This document shows, piece by piece, positions 24,668-43,818 of a DNA stretch of 64,000 bases. The notes under the pieces were generated by a model, which worked only from the letters and a program-made list of their open reading frames with translations, was not told the DNA's origin and searched no databases. Source of the stretch: Syngnathus acus (lineage: Eukaryota > Chordata > Actinopteri > Syngnathiformes > Syngnathidae); contig NC_051101.1 in NCBI RefSeq assembly GCF_901709675.1, positions 11,056,501 through 11,120,500 of the forward strand, written 5' to 3'. Every line of letters begins with the position of its first letter. Within the stretch, counting starts at the first letter, position 1. A program made the translations under genes and the position numbers.

Positions 24668-26788
24668 GTGATTAACTCCTCTTAACCCATAAGAATCCTT
24701 CGTCTCATTCACGATAATGGCGGCGCTCGGGTTTCACTTGATGTGTCAAGTTCTAGAGAAAGAGCTTCTAACATTTTGTTCAAGGGGGGGGGGGGGGAGA
24801 AGAAAAAGAAATGGAGCCTCACCACTTTCCATTTTCACTCATCTGGACCTCGTAATAAGGATGGAGGAACGAAAGGAGTGATTAAAAAGTCTTCACCTTC
24901 CTCCCGGGACTGCTAAAGAGGAATTATATGCAACTAAGTGCACTGTTAGGAGTTATTTCACATTTCTGTCACTATAAATCCACATTCTTTTGCAGTGATC
25001 GCAGCAGGAGAAAATATTTTCTGGGTTGCACCCCGCCTCTCCCTCCTCTGGTATATTGTTGGGGGATTTTCATTAAAGGCTTTAGGACAAAAGAAAATGA
25101 AAATAGATTGTGAGGCAGCATAGATGGGATGGGAGGAAAGAAGTGAGTGAAAATGTGAAGATATGTTCACAGATTTACATATATCCATGATCGTGTACGC
25201 AAACGCATCACAATCGCCTTAATTAAACCGTATGGCCGAGGAATGTCCGATTATAAAATGTCTAATTCCAGCTGTCCAGTCTAATTACTTTGCACTATGC
25301 GTAATGGAGGGTGGCTGGGGGCTAACAAATGTACTACAATAGCGTCACGCCGCTAATGAGAAATGAAGAAGCTTAACTTTTCACATGCAGACCATCATGT
25401 CCGCTCAATGGGTGGACACCAAGATGTCATTAGCGAGGCTTAGAGGGGGGACTCGTGATTGCTTTCTTCTTGAGTCTATTTGCGACTAGCCCCATCTAGC
25501 GGTCAATGGAGGCACTGCGACAATAACACCACTGAAGGACAATTGAGTGTCGTCAAAAGGACTAAGACATTTTTGGTTTGCGTGAAGAAGCCGTTTGTTC
25601 TGAGACGTCACAGAGGGAAGCCAAAACCCAGAATCGAACTGTGAGTTGAATATATGACAATTAGTTGAAATGCTTTCAAATCCTAGATACAATTACAATT
25701 AAATGGGGGTTTTTTTTGTGTAAAAATCAGCTTCACCAGACAAATAATTATTGTGCTGTGATGTTAGTTATGCTTTTTCAGTGAAAATTGATCCACTTAG
25801 ATTTGGTCACAACATAATTATTTGCCTGCGTCTATACATGTAATTTATAGTTAAACCAGATACGTGTCATTTATGTGATTTAAATCAAATGGATTTTTTT
25901 TTTTTACCTTTGCAGCAATACTCACAATAAGGTTAAGTCATGCTGCTCACACTTGAGATGGGCAGCACCGTGCTGTGATGACTTCATTCGGAATTCGATG
26001 TCTAGAAGGTCTCGGAGGGCAAGCCAGAATATATGAATATGCTAACAACCTTCAACTGGCGGCATTCTAACAGCTGGAAACAAGACTTCTCTGATGTTGG
26101 AAAGTACAGTGCCCTGAAGGCAACATGATTTCATTATTTTATAATACCTCTGATGGTTTTTGACAGAATTTCAAATCTCCTTTGTATTTTTCATATTAAA
26201 TATCTATGAAGGTTCCATTTTTTAAATATAATGTTGCTTATTTGAGGAAGAAATTGCAAAACTTAAAAAAAATATTTACTTGATTAGATTACAAGCACCA
26301 AATTGTGGCAGGATTTTTTTTTTTTTTTTTTACTTTCTGGATCTGGATTTGACATCTTACAGATGTTTTAGTATCCGGGCCCAAAAAAATCTTAGCACCT
26401 TAAATGGGCATGACTCCTAGTGATGATGTCATGAAGTGTCATGTCTCTATCAATGTGGGGGCAGGCAGTGGGTGTGTTTTTCCAGGCCACGAAAGACACA
26501 CTCAAGGCAGATGTCTACAACTTGACAAACAGCCATGTGAAGTTATGCACAGTTTAGAGGAAGGTGTTTCAACCAGATAAACAGCTCGAGGGCAAATTTG
26601 CGTACCAGCAGAATTTAAGGAGGACCGACATTAGACTGAAAGCCTGGCTAGACTTGAAACTTGAGGCAGCTGCTTTTTGGAATATTTGCATTAGAAACAG
26701 CTGCATCGAGGCAGCAGCCCAAAATAATTCTTTTTCACCAGTAGGACGTCTGTTTGTGGACTAACTGAACATTTCCTGTGTTGGCAAG

Positions 26789-29700
26789 ATGGGGAAGTCA
26801 GGTAAGAACCAAACCTCGCCAAACTCTGCAAAGACGTAAATCAAATTACTTATTTGCTTTTGGAGTCAATGCTGGCTGTGAGGCAGCACTGGCATTTGTA
26901 TGACTGTGCATTACTGCATGAATGTGCCCATTGTGTTGGAGTAGCATTGAAAAGAGCAGTGAGTGATGGCACCACACTTTGGCGACAATCACTGGTAATC
27001 TCCGTCTGGCCTTTAAACGAGCACACTTGAGCTCCGGTATGGATTGTGCAATAACAGTTATTGAACTCGGTGCTCAATAGTTGTGTCTCCGTTTTGCCAG
27101 GGCTGATGTCTGACATTCCCTGCTGTCTCTCCTTGATGTGTCTCTCAGCCTCAAAGCAATTTGCAGAGGAGGTGCTGCAGTGCCATAACGACTACAGGAA
27201 GAAGCACCAAGCTCCCGCACTCAAATTGAGCAGCAAGCTGAGCAGAGAGGCTGCACGGTGCGTCCAAACGGTTATACACAACGGGAAAAGTGTCAAACTA
27301 ATTTGGAACTATCGACATATGCAATACCAACAAACTCTTGTGAAATATCCTTTGAAATTTGTGTTGTAACTATGGAGATTCAAAGAAAACAAAAAACAGA
27401 GCAGACTGTGGTGATTCATGTGCATTATATCTTTGCAGAAACCACCACATCCTGCTCAAGCGACATCCAGAACCATATAAATAACCTTTAATGATAGGCA
27501 CTTTATTGGAACAAGGACTAGATTGTCACGCTCAACACATAATTGAGTCCAGGTTGCAAAATAATACGTTTGTAGAAAGGGATGCAATCATAAATAACAA
27601 AATGAGAAAAGATGAAGGATGTGATATAGAGCAGTGGTCCCCAACCACCGGGCTGCGGACCGTTACCAGTCCGTGGGTCACTTGGTACCGGGCCGCCAAG
27701 CCGCACAGGAAAAACTTTTTTTTTTCATCGACGATCAATTAATTCAGGTTGGGACTTGAGCTGCTCCATAAAACCATACATTGGTACAATTTCATGTAAT
27801 TCAAGTCAGGGCTCCATAGTGTAGTGGTTAGTGCTCTGGACTCTCACCTCAGTGACCTGAGTTCAAATCCCAGTGGGACATAAAATATTTTTTCATGGAA
27901 ATATTTGCAACACAGTTGCTCTTGTGCTGATCCATAAAAAAGGTTGGGGACCACTGATCTAGTGAGCTGCTCCATAAAACCATACCTTGGTACAGTTTCA
28001 CATGTTGCAAGACAGGGCTCCATAGTGTAGTGGTTAGTGCTCTTGACTCTCACCTCAGTGACCTGAGTTCAAATCCCAGTGGGACCTAAAGTATTTTTTC
28101 ATGGAAAAATTTGCAGCACAGTTGCTCTTGTGCTGATCCATAAAAAAGGTTGGGGACCACTGATCTATACTGTTCACTTGTGAGCTGCTCCATAAAACCA
28201 TACCTTGGTACAATTTCACATGTTGCAAGACAGGGCTCTATAGTGTAGTGGTTAATGCTCTGGCCTCTAACCCCAGTGACCTGAGTTCAAATCCCCATGG
28301 GACCTAAATTATTTTATATGGAAAGATTTGCAACACAGTTGCTCGTGTGCTGATCCATAAAACCATACCCCTCCCTAAGGTTTAGGCCTAGGGTGAGGGC
28401 TAGAGGTAGGGTTGGAGTTAGGGTTAGGGTTGTACCTAGGGTTAGGGTTTGATCTAGGGTTAGGGTTGGGGTTAGGGATAGGGTTTTATCTAGGGTTAGG
28501 GTTACGGTTAGGGTTGGGCCTAGGTTTAGGGTTAGGGTTGGATCCAGGGTTAGGGTTAGGGTTGGGCCTAGGGTTAGGGTTGGGCCGACGGTTAGGGTTA
28601 AAGTTTGGGCTAGGCTTGGGGTTAGGGTTAGGGTTGGGCCTAGGGTTAGGGTTAGGCTTGGGCCTAGGGTTGGGGTTAGGGTTAGGGTTGGGCCTAGGTT
28701 TAGGGTTGGGGTTAGGGTTAGGGTTGGGCCTAGGGTTAGGGTTGGATCCAGGGTTAGGGTTAGGGTTAGGGTTGGGCCTAGGGTTAGGGTTGGGCCGAGG
28801 GTTAGGGTTAAAGTTGGGGCTAGGCTTGGGGTTAGGGTTAGGGTTGGGCTTAGGGTTAGGGTTAGGCTTGGGCCTAGGGTTGGGGTTAGGGTTAGGGTTA
28901 GGGTTGGGCCTAGGGTTAGGGTTAGGGTTAGGGTTAGGGTTAGGGTTGGGCCTAGGGTTAGGATTAAGGTTAGGGTTAGGATTAAGGTTAGGGTTACTTT
29001 GTGAGCTGCTCCATAAAACCATACCTTGGTACAATTTCACACAGTAAAAGCCAGAGCTCTATAGTGTAGTGGTTGGTGCTCTGGACTCTCACCCCAGCGA
29101 TCCGAGTTCAAATCCCAGTGGCACCTAAAATATTTTATCATGGAAACATTTGCAACACAGTTGCTCGTGTGCTGATCCATAAAAAAGGTTGGGGACCACT
29201 GATCTATACTGTTCACTTGTGAGCTGCTCCATAAAACCATACCTTGGTACAATTTCACATGTTGCAAGACAGGGCTCCATAGTGTAGTGGTTAATGCGCT
29301 GGCCTCTAACCTGAGTGACATGAGTTCAAATCCCTGTGGGACCTAAATTATTTTAGATGGAAAAATTTGCAACACAGTGTGCTGATCCATAAAACCATAT
29401 ATATAAAACCTTTGATGATTTTTCCCTAATGAACTGGCCTGTTATTAGGTACACCTAAAAATGGCGGTGTACCTAATGGAGTGTCCAAGTGATGTCACAG
29501 AACAACCAGCCAATCAGAAAGTTACCCTCGTTAAACACACCTGCGTGAAAAGTTTTTGGTCATTTTCACGTTCAGCAGGAGCTAAATGTTTTCACGCAGG
29601 TGCACTTAACGAGGGAATCACACGGACACTCCATTAGGTACACTGCCATTTTCAAGTGTACCTCATAACAGGCCACTTTATTAGGGAAATATCATGGTCA

Positions 29701-32700
29701 AAGGTCACAGGTGTCAAGCTCTCGTCCTCGGGGCCGCGTTCCAATATGTTTTCCAAGTTACCCTCGTTAAACACACCTGCGTGAAAACTTTTAGCCTCTT
29801 TCACGTTCCGCAGGAGCTAAAACTTTTCACGCAGGTGCACTTAACGAGGGAATCACACGGACACTCCATTAGGTACACCGCCATTTTCAAGTGTACCTAA
29901 TAACAGGCCACTTTATTAGGGAAATATCATGGTCAAAGGTCACAGGTGTCAAGCTCTCGTCCTTGGGGCCGCATTCCAACATGTTTTCCAACATTCCCTC
30001 GTTAAGTGCACCTGCGTGAAAACTTTTAGCTCCTGCAGACGTGAAAATGACCAAAAACTTTTCACGCAGGTGTGTTTAACGAGGGTAACTTGGAAAACAT
30101 ATTGGAACGCGGCCCCTCGAGGACTGGAAGTCGACACCCCTGGTTTAAGTGAAAAGTGCCACACCCGCCCTCACCCCCACTTTCTGATTGGCTGGTTGTT
30201 CTGTGACATCACTCGGACACTCTATTAGGTACACCGCCATTTTTAGGTGTACCTAATAACAGGCCAGTTCATTAGGGAAAAATCATGGCCAAAGCCTAAG
30301 TGAAAGTGAAAAGTGCCACACCCGCCCTCACCCCCACTTTCTGATTGGCTGTTTGATCTGTGACGTCACACGGACTATATGCATTTTTTGTACGTGTCAA
30401 GAATGTGTATTTGACTATTTGCTCTTTATTTGGGGGGACACCAACACATATTACACAACGTAAAACACATATACATATTGTCATATAAAGCAGTTAACCA
30501 AATGTCAGATTTTTGTTTTCATGCCCAAAAAAATAAAAACAAGGAATAAAACACCAGACAAGTTTTATCAGGTTTTAATGTTTATTAAAATAATAAAAGT
30601 ACATTTCAAACCAGCAATCTAATGTGAAATTGCAGTAGATATATTGGATAACAATATTTAGGCGTATATATGCATACACGTTATTTAAAAATCACTATAA
30701 GTGTTCTAAAATCAAGATGACCCAAAGGGAAGCATAATCTCCCCGTTGTTGCACAGTGCCGGCTCTACGCAGATGTCCTGCCCCCTCGAATCAAACTTTT
30801 AGAAGTGAAAAATCCGCTGATAGAAACACACGTTAATCAGCCCCATCTCTTCTCTCATGTCGGTGCAGTGTGTGTCCTCACACAGCCTGCTGTCAGGACT
30901 CTGCGCCCCTCCGTAAACATCCAATCACTGTGAGTATGCAAATGAGGCAAGACGCAGCCAGAGTGTCAAGTTACAGTCAGCGCGGTGGGAGTTGGAAGAA
31001 GCAGTAAAAACTCCACCAAACTCGCCCTAATGACCCGTGATATCAAAGTCAAAGTCTGCTTTATTGATTAATGATTAACTAATGATTAACGACAACTCAA
31101 ATAATAGTTAATATAACATTCATATTATATGTTCCCCCCCTGAGAGATTGCCACCTTATTGTGGTCAGGGGGTTTGCGTGCCTCAGTGACCCTAAGGGAA
31201 GCTTTAATCTTCAAGTGGGACACCCAAGCTGGACAGGTCTTAGTGTAGAGGCCTGACAGAGTGCAATCCACTTCTCCAGGTTGAGATCTGGACACACAGC
31301 TAACAACTGCCATGAAGAAAACACTAACAGTGTTAAAGATGTGTAGAAAAAAAAAAGAACATGGCCCCTTCACATTTCTGACTGCCCCCTCTTATGTGCA
31401 TTCCTAGAACCGGCCCTGTTGTTGCATAACGGCGCATCCCTTCATGCAATCAAGTTAGCCGTTAGCTTGGAGAAAACGTGCATAAAAGAAGTGGTGTTTC
31501 AGTGAGTGGTTCTTTCTTTACTTGGCAAATCGTAAATCTACATTCTGGCTTCCATAGTTCACGCAACACGTTCACTGACTGAAGGCACGGGAAGGAAGGC
31601 AGTTCTGCCATTGACTCGTTCGCGAACGGGAAAGCCAGGATTCGTTCCCTCACCTGAACGGGAAGTGACGTCATTTTCTTCTTCGTTTTCTTTTACGGCG
31701 AGGTGGCACCAGCTTCAGTGGGCATTACCGACACCTACTGGTTGAAGTAGTATGAACTGAAAAAAACTAAAAAAGGTTAGGGTTTTATGGATCAGCACAC
31801 GAGCAACTGTGTTGCAACTTTTTCTATGATAAAATATTGTAGGTGCCGCTGGGATTTGAACTCAGGTCACTGGGGGCAGAGTCCAGAGAACTAACCACTA
31901 CACTATGGAGCTCTGTCTTAAATTACATGAAATTGTACCAATGTATGGTTTTATGGAGCAGCTCAAGTAGTAACCCTAACCTTAATCCTAACCCTAACCC
32001 TCGGCCCAACCCTAACCCGAGCCCCAATCTTAACCTTAACCCTAGGCCCAACCCTAACCCTAAACCCAACCCTAACCCCAACCTGTTTTGCTTGTTGTGT
32101 CGAGTGTTTCAATAGTTTCAAGATATTATTGGTTGTCTTTGTTCTTCTTTAGTTAAGCTGAGAGTTTGACTAGCACTTTTGTTTAATAATTTCAAGGTAT
32201 GCTCAATTGTCTTTGTCCTTCTCCAGTTATGCTGAGAGTTTGGCTAGCACACGCATCCTAAAACACAGCGAGGAGTCAAGTAGGGGGAGCTGTGGCGAGA
32301 ACTTGGCGTGGGCTTCCTATGACCAATCAGGTACATTAAATATGAGCTCATATGATGTAACCAAACAAGGTCTCGCTAATTCCTGCTGATGGATCAGAAG
32401 CGGCCTTCCAATATTTCCTGTCATCCGTTTGCAACTGTTGAGCGTGAGAACATTTGAAGTAAACCGCTAAAGCACATTCTTCTATTGAGAACCTTGAATC
32501 CTTTTTCTTCTCTTCCATTTTGGATCTTAGAACGCGTGATTCAGTGCCGGAAAAATGCGTCAGTGTGAGTCATAAAGTATCTCCATTGGAGCCGCACGGG
32601 GGTGACCAAAAGTGCAGCATTGTAAATAAAAATGTCGCCCGTAGGGATTTGTGCTGATCAAAAAAGGATTCCATGACAATGCTGTCATTGTGATTACGGT

Positions 32701-34173
32701 GTGTGACAGAAGAGTGATTTGACGGCGCCTAAATTGAGGTTACTCTGCGTGCAGGAAAGGATGTGGCCGACCGCTGGTACAATGAAGTGAAACAGTACAA
32801 CTTCAGTTCTCCTGGATTCTCCTCCGGCACCGGTGAGGAGCGCATCCATCATTCTTAACAAAACCAAAGGCGCCAATTTACATACTGATGTCTGAGTCGA
32901 TTTTTTGTTTGTTATTTGCAACCTTTCATTTTACCTATAAATTTCTCATCCATTAGCCGAGGCACGCGTGAGGTTGTTGTTGTCATGCTGATGTCACGCC
33001 TTAATTAGCATCTGCCTCAGACAGTCAATAGTTTTAGATAAATCACATTCCTAGCCTTTGTGTCAGTTTCAGTATGGCGCAATTGTTCCGGGTGTTTTTT
33101 TTTTGTGGACTTTGGTTTACATGACTTGACTGCAGTTGATTTGACGCTCCTAGTATGTCAATTCATGCTCAAGTAATGGGGGGGAAGATAAACCAAGAGA
33201 GACCAAGGTTAGGATTCCTGTGTGTGTAAATATTTGAAAGAACTTCCATTTGCTTTATAGTTGAAGTAAAAGGCTTGGTCCTGTCAACAACAAAGTTGGT
33301 CAGAGTTACTCTTATATTCAAATGCTCAAGTCAGCTCTAATTAAAAAAAAAAAAGAAAAAGAAAAAAGAGGAACTTTGGCCCATTCATTTCTGTTGGGAA
33401 ATCTGAGTATGTCGACATATTACACAGTTTTGTGACATTTTCTTCAAAGGCAGTCTAAAATGAGGCAAAGAATGAAGAGACTTCGTTCAAGGCTAAACTG
33501 TCAGTATCATTAAATAGGTTTAATACAGGTTTTACTCAAGTGTAAAAAGGTAAAGAAAATTAAAAACTTTTTTTAAATTTTATTTTTTTTAAATTTTAAG
33601 AAATTGTTTTTAAATGACAATATATATATATATATATTTTAGAAATTAAAAAATAGGTTAAAAAAAAAACGGCGCTATTAGCGTCACGTTTAATCAGATT
33701 GTAGTTTCAAATTGAATTGGCAGCAGTCATGGATCAATTGCGCCCTCTGCTGGTTGCTACCCTTTAGTAAAACCCACCAGGCATACATTTTTCTTATCCT
33801 GCAAAACTTTTCATATAACACAAAAACAAGACATATGGAGGTTCATTCTTAAATATGTTTTGAATGCTATTTTATGGATTTCTGCATGTTTACTAGAATA
33901 CAAAAAGAAAAGATAAGGAATATCAAATCGTTTTCTGTAAGTATGAATAGCATTAAACTTTGTGTGTGAATTGATTTCTCTTACCTTCCACCAATAGGCC
34001 ATTTCACTGCAATGGTTTGGAAGAACAGCAAGACGCTGGGCGTGGGGAAGGCCGTTGCATCAGATGGTTCTTCCTTCGTGGTGGCCAGATACTTTCCAGC
34101 TGGCAATATCACCAACCAAGGGCACTTTGACTGCAACGTCCTACCCGCTAAGGCTCCAGGCTCGCCCTCCTAA
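26789..34173 (+). CDS. glipr2: GLIPR2 / GAPR-1, CAP-superfamily Golgi protein
   Basis: Coding exons are 26789-26801, 27149-27257, 32227-32330, 32755-32832 and 33998-34173, giving 159 residues (human about 154). The tiny first exon encodes MGKS plus one base. Gly2 is positioned for N-myristoylation, as known for GAPR-1. The protein is a single CAP domain. Family residues fall at the same numbers as in the human protein: H54, E65, E86 and H103, with [12 protein letters not shown] at 63-74 and [10 protein letters not shown] at 102-111. GAPR-1 binds the cytosolic face of Golgi membranes and lipid rafts and interacts with Beclin-1; that is family knowledge. Intron 2 is 5 kb and filled with repeats. 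A likely polyadenylation signal ATTAAA is at 34502-34507. It converges on nacad, with stops about 600 bases apart. Confidence 0.93.
27632..27956. mobile_element. hAT-like element with 15-bp perfect inverted ends, carrying a tRNA-like segment
   Basis: The left end CAGTGGTCCCCAACC and the right end GGTTGGGGACCACTG are exact reverse complements. The flanking 8-mers ATATAGAG (27624-27631) and ATCTAGTG (27957-27964) agree at six of eight positions, which fits an aged hAT target duplication. The left subterminal part has the GGACCG/GGTACCGGGCCGC words common to this hAT group. The right part holds a 71-base tRNA-like sequence (27810-27880). It is 325 bases long, so it is non-autonomous. Confidence 0.75.
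27810..27880 (+). pseudogene. tRNA-like sequence 1 (Gln/Glu type), repeat-borne
   Basis: It has an A-box-like TAGTGTAGTGG, a B-box-like AGTTCAAATCC and pairing acceptor ends GGCTCCA/TGGGAC. It resembles eukaryotic tRNA-Gln in overall sequence, but the loop CTCTCAC would give a CTC anticodon (Glu). The anticodon stem has mismatches, and the copies sit in a transposon-derived tandem array. It is probably not a functional tRNA gene but may keep Pol III promoter boxes. Confidence 0.65.
28016..28086 (+). pseudogene. tRNA-like sequence 2, repeat-borne
   Basis: This second copy carries the same A-box and B-box words as the first. It reads TCTTGACTCTCACC in the anticodon arm, one base different from copy 1, and ends GGGACCT, which pairs better with GGCTCCA. 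It lies in the second tandem unit. Confidence 0.6.
28234..28305 (+). pseudogene. tRNA-like sequence 3, repeat-borne
   Basis: The third copy has diverged more in the anticodon arm (CTGGCCTCTAACCCCAG). That restores a good five-pair stem but changes the loop. The B-box word GAGTTCAAATCC is intact. It directly precedes the telomere-like array. Confidence 0.6.
28388..28995 (+). repeat. Interstitial telomere-like satellite (GGGTTA/GGGTT variants)
   Basis: About 600 bases are built from GGGTTA hexamers mixed with GGGTTGGGCCTA, GGGTTGGATCCA, AAAGTT and GGCTTG variants. The variants recur in longer blocks: the run GGATCCAGGG to AAAGTTTGGGCTAGGC near 28530-28620 reappears near 28744-28835, so there is higher-order repetition of about 210 bases. 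It lies in glipr2 intron 2, not at a chromosome end. It produces artificial Gly/Leu and Pro/Asn open frames on the two strands. Confidence 0.9.
29054..29126 (+). pseudogene. tRNA-like sequence 4, repeat-borne
   Basis: Of the six copies this is closest to eukaryotic tRNA-Gln in the variable region (CAGCGATCCGAGTTCAAATC). It still has the CTCTCAC loop and weakened acceptor pairing (GAGCTCT with GGCACCT). Confidence 0.6.
29273..29344 (+). pseudogene. tRNA-like sequence 5, repeat-borne
   Basis: It has the same A-box and B-box words as the other copies. Its anticodon arm CTGGCCTCTAACCTGAG resembles copy 3. It lies in the last forward unit of the array. Confidence 0.55.
29430..30290. repeat. Nested inverted repeats and 235-bp direct repeats (non-autonomous DNA elements)
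   Basis: An outer pair of ends, TTATTAGGTACACCT near 29443 and AGGTGTACCTAATAA near 30245, encloses the block, and the same motif recurs inside at about 29632-29670 and 29868-29905. Within it, CACAGGTGTCAAGCTCTCGTCC occurs at 29706 and 29941, 235 bases apart. The arm starting at 29706 pairs with 30058-30143 (ending GTCGACACCCCTG) over roughly 80 bases with few mismatches, including ACACACCTGCGTGAAAA against its complement. The block can fold into long hairpins. No coding capacity is seen. Confidence 0.75.
30754..31418. mobile_element. hAT-type non-autonomous transposon with intact 8-bp target duplication
   Basis: The left end CAGTGCCGGCTCTACG and the right end CCTAGAACCGGCCCTG are imperfect inverted repeats (reverse complement CAGGGCCGGTTCTAGG). 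The flanks are identical 8-mers, TTGTTGCA at 30746-30753 and again at 31419-31426, exactly as hAT insertion predicts. The 665-base interior has no transposase. It contains GCCACCTTATTGTGG near 31150, a word frequent in fish repeats. It lies in glipr2 intron 2. Confidence 0.85.
31783..31966 (-). repeat. Inverted copy of the tRNA-like/hAT-derived unit
   Basis: On the minus strand it starts GAGCTGCTCCATAAAACC near 31964 and ends GTGCTGATCCATAAAACC near 31785. It contains a tRNA-like core at 31841-31912. It corresponds to the unit at 29003 and, like it, is joined to telomere-like sequence, but in opposite orientation. Confidence 0.8.
31841..31912 (-). pseudogene. tRNA-like sequence 6, inverted, repeat-borne
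   Basis: On the minus strand it has the A-box TAGTGTAGTGG, the B-box-like AGTTCAAATCC and a 3' end GGCACCT, as in copy 4. The anticodon arm is CTGGACTCTGCCCCCAG, with a loop that differs from the others. It is not expected to be a functional tRNA. Confidence 0.55.
31971..32083 (-). repeat. Inverted telomere-like satellite fragment (CCCTAA on +)
   Basis: About 110 bases of CCCTAAC variants with CCCTAGGCCCAA and TTAACC words mirror the variant types in the 28388-28995 array. Together with the adjacent inverted unit it reproduces the array-to-unit junction found at 28995-29003, so one inverted duplication of that junction explains both. Confidence 0.85.
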
Positions 34174-34781
34174 AGACACCAGGGACTCCACTTAAACCCA
34201 AAGTATCAGTGAGTTCTCAGGGGAACACCACTTATTGCCTTGTACTGCCAACCTGCGTTGGAATTACTGGAAGGAACCACTTCCTCCTTGGAAAAGGATT
34301 TATAAATGGTACAGTGATGGAAGAGATGCTACTGTTTGCTAACACACAGGCACCCCATGTGCTCTGTATTTGTAAACAAAATAATGGTCGGAAGGAATCC
34401 GTGTTTAACTTCCAGCCACGATTCAACCTGTTTTGTATTTTTTACATTTTTCCTCATATCGGCTGAGAATCTTGTGTGTGTCTGTTTACTAGTATTATAT
34501 AATTAAAGTGAAAAATTGTCAGTTTGTTGTAATTTGTCAATTAAACTTAACCAGAAAACTATCATTGGCTTTGCCTGGTTTAGACCATACTGTTTGATTT
34601 GCATGTGAAATATTATTTTTAAATATGTCGACAAAGGACACAAAAAGCCCGGAGCTTGCATCCTAAAAGGCTATTTATTTAGCAGGTATTGGACACGCAA
34701 CATACAGTAGCAGCAAGACGGGGTTGTGTTTGGGCTTTAGGTTGACGAGGAGGAGGTCAAGCTTCAAACGACCCACATCAC
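34174..34781. other. 3' untranslated regions of convergent glipr2 and nacad
   Basis: From the left, glipr2 3' sequence runs to an ATTAAA at 34502-34507. From the right, nacad 3' sequence runs to a minus-strand AATAAA (TTTATT on + at 34674-34679). About 170 bases remain between the two signals. I see no other feature. Confidence 0.6.

Positions 34782-43818
<9,037 letters not shown>

Larger units (their letters stand above)
16011..26788. other. 10.8 kb region without a supported gene
   Basis: No open frame here shows a domain, a convincing exon with splice sites or homology I recognise. The longest frame (21399-21941) is interrupted by CA-rich low complexity. Contents that can be supported are a long CA microsatellite, an ATTT-rich tandem duplication, a hAT-like element, homopolymers (G at 17761-17770, C at 19327-19337, G at 24784-24797) and several blocks rich in TAAT and homeodomain-type words at about 23880-24060, 24470-24740 and 25200-25420. 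Such blocks resemble vertebrate conserved non-coding elements. Confidence 0.5.
27758..28375 (+). repeat. Three tandem units of about 210 bp derived from the hAT/tRNA-like element
   Basis: Units start at GAGCTGCTCCATAAAACC at 27758, 27964 and 28182. Each contains a tRNA-like core, then GTTGCTC(T/G)TGTGCTGATCCATAAAA. The first two end in the right inverted end GGTTGGGGACCACTG followed by ATCTA. The left inverted end is present only before the first unit. So the array arose by duplication of the right two thirds of the element at 27632-27956. The third unit is cut short where the telomere-like array begins. Confidence 0.8.
29003..29400 (+). repeat. Two further tRNA-like/hAT-derived units after the telomere-like array
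   Basis: Units begin with GAGCTGCTCCATAAAACC at 29003 and 29221, 218 bases apart, the same spacing as 27964 to 28182. The first ends with GGTTGGGGACCACTGATCTA. The second is truncated. The telomere-like array therefore sits inside one formerly continuous tandem series. Confidence 0.8.

Noticed and set aside
28388-28995. A true chromosome end
   Set aside because: The array is degenerate, has unique gene sequence on both sides and lies between two glipr2 exons that share one reading frame.
28412-29047. Open frame of 211 codons made of Gly/Leu (and Pro/Asn on the other strand)
   Set aside because: It is a direct translation of the telomere-like hexamer array. Repeats free of stops give such frames on both strands. 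There are no splice sites, domain or conserved flanks.
27810-29344. Cluster of functional tRNA-Gln or tRNA-Glu genes
   Set aside because: Acceptor and anticodon stems carry mismatches, the anticodon loops vary among copies, and every copy is embedded in a transposon-derived unit. They are tRNA-derived repeats.
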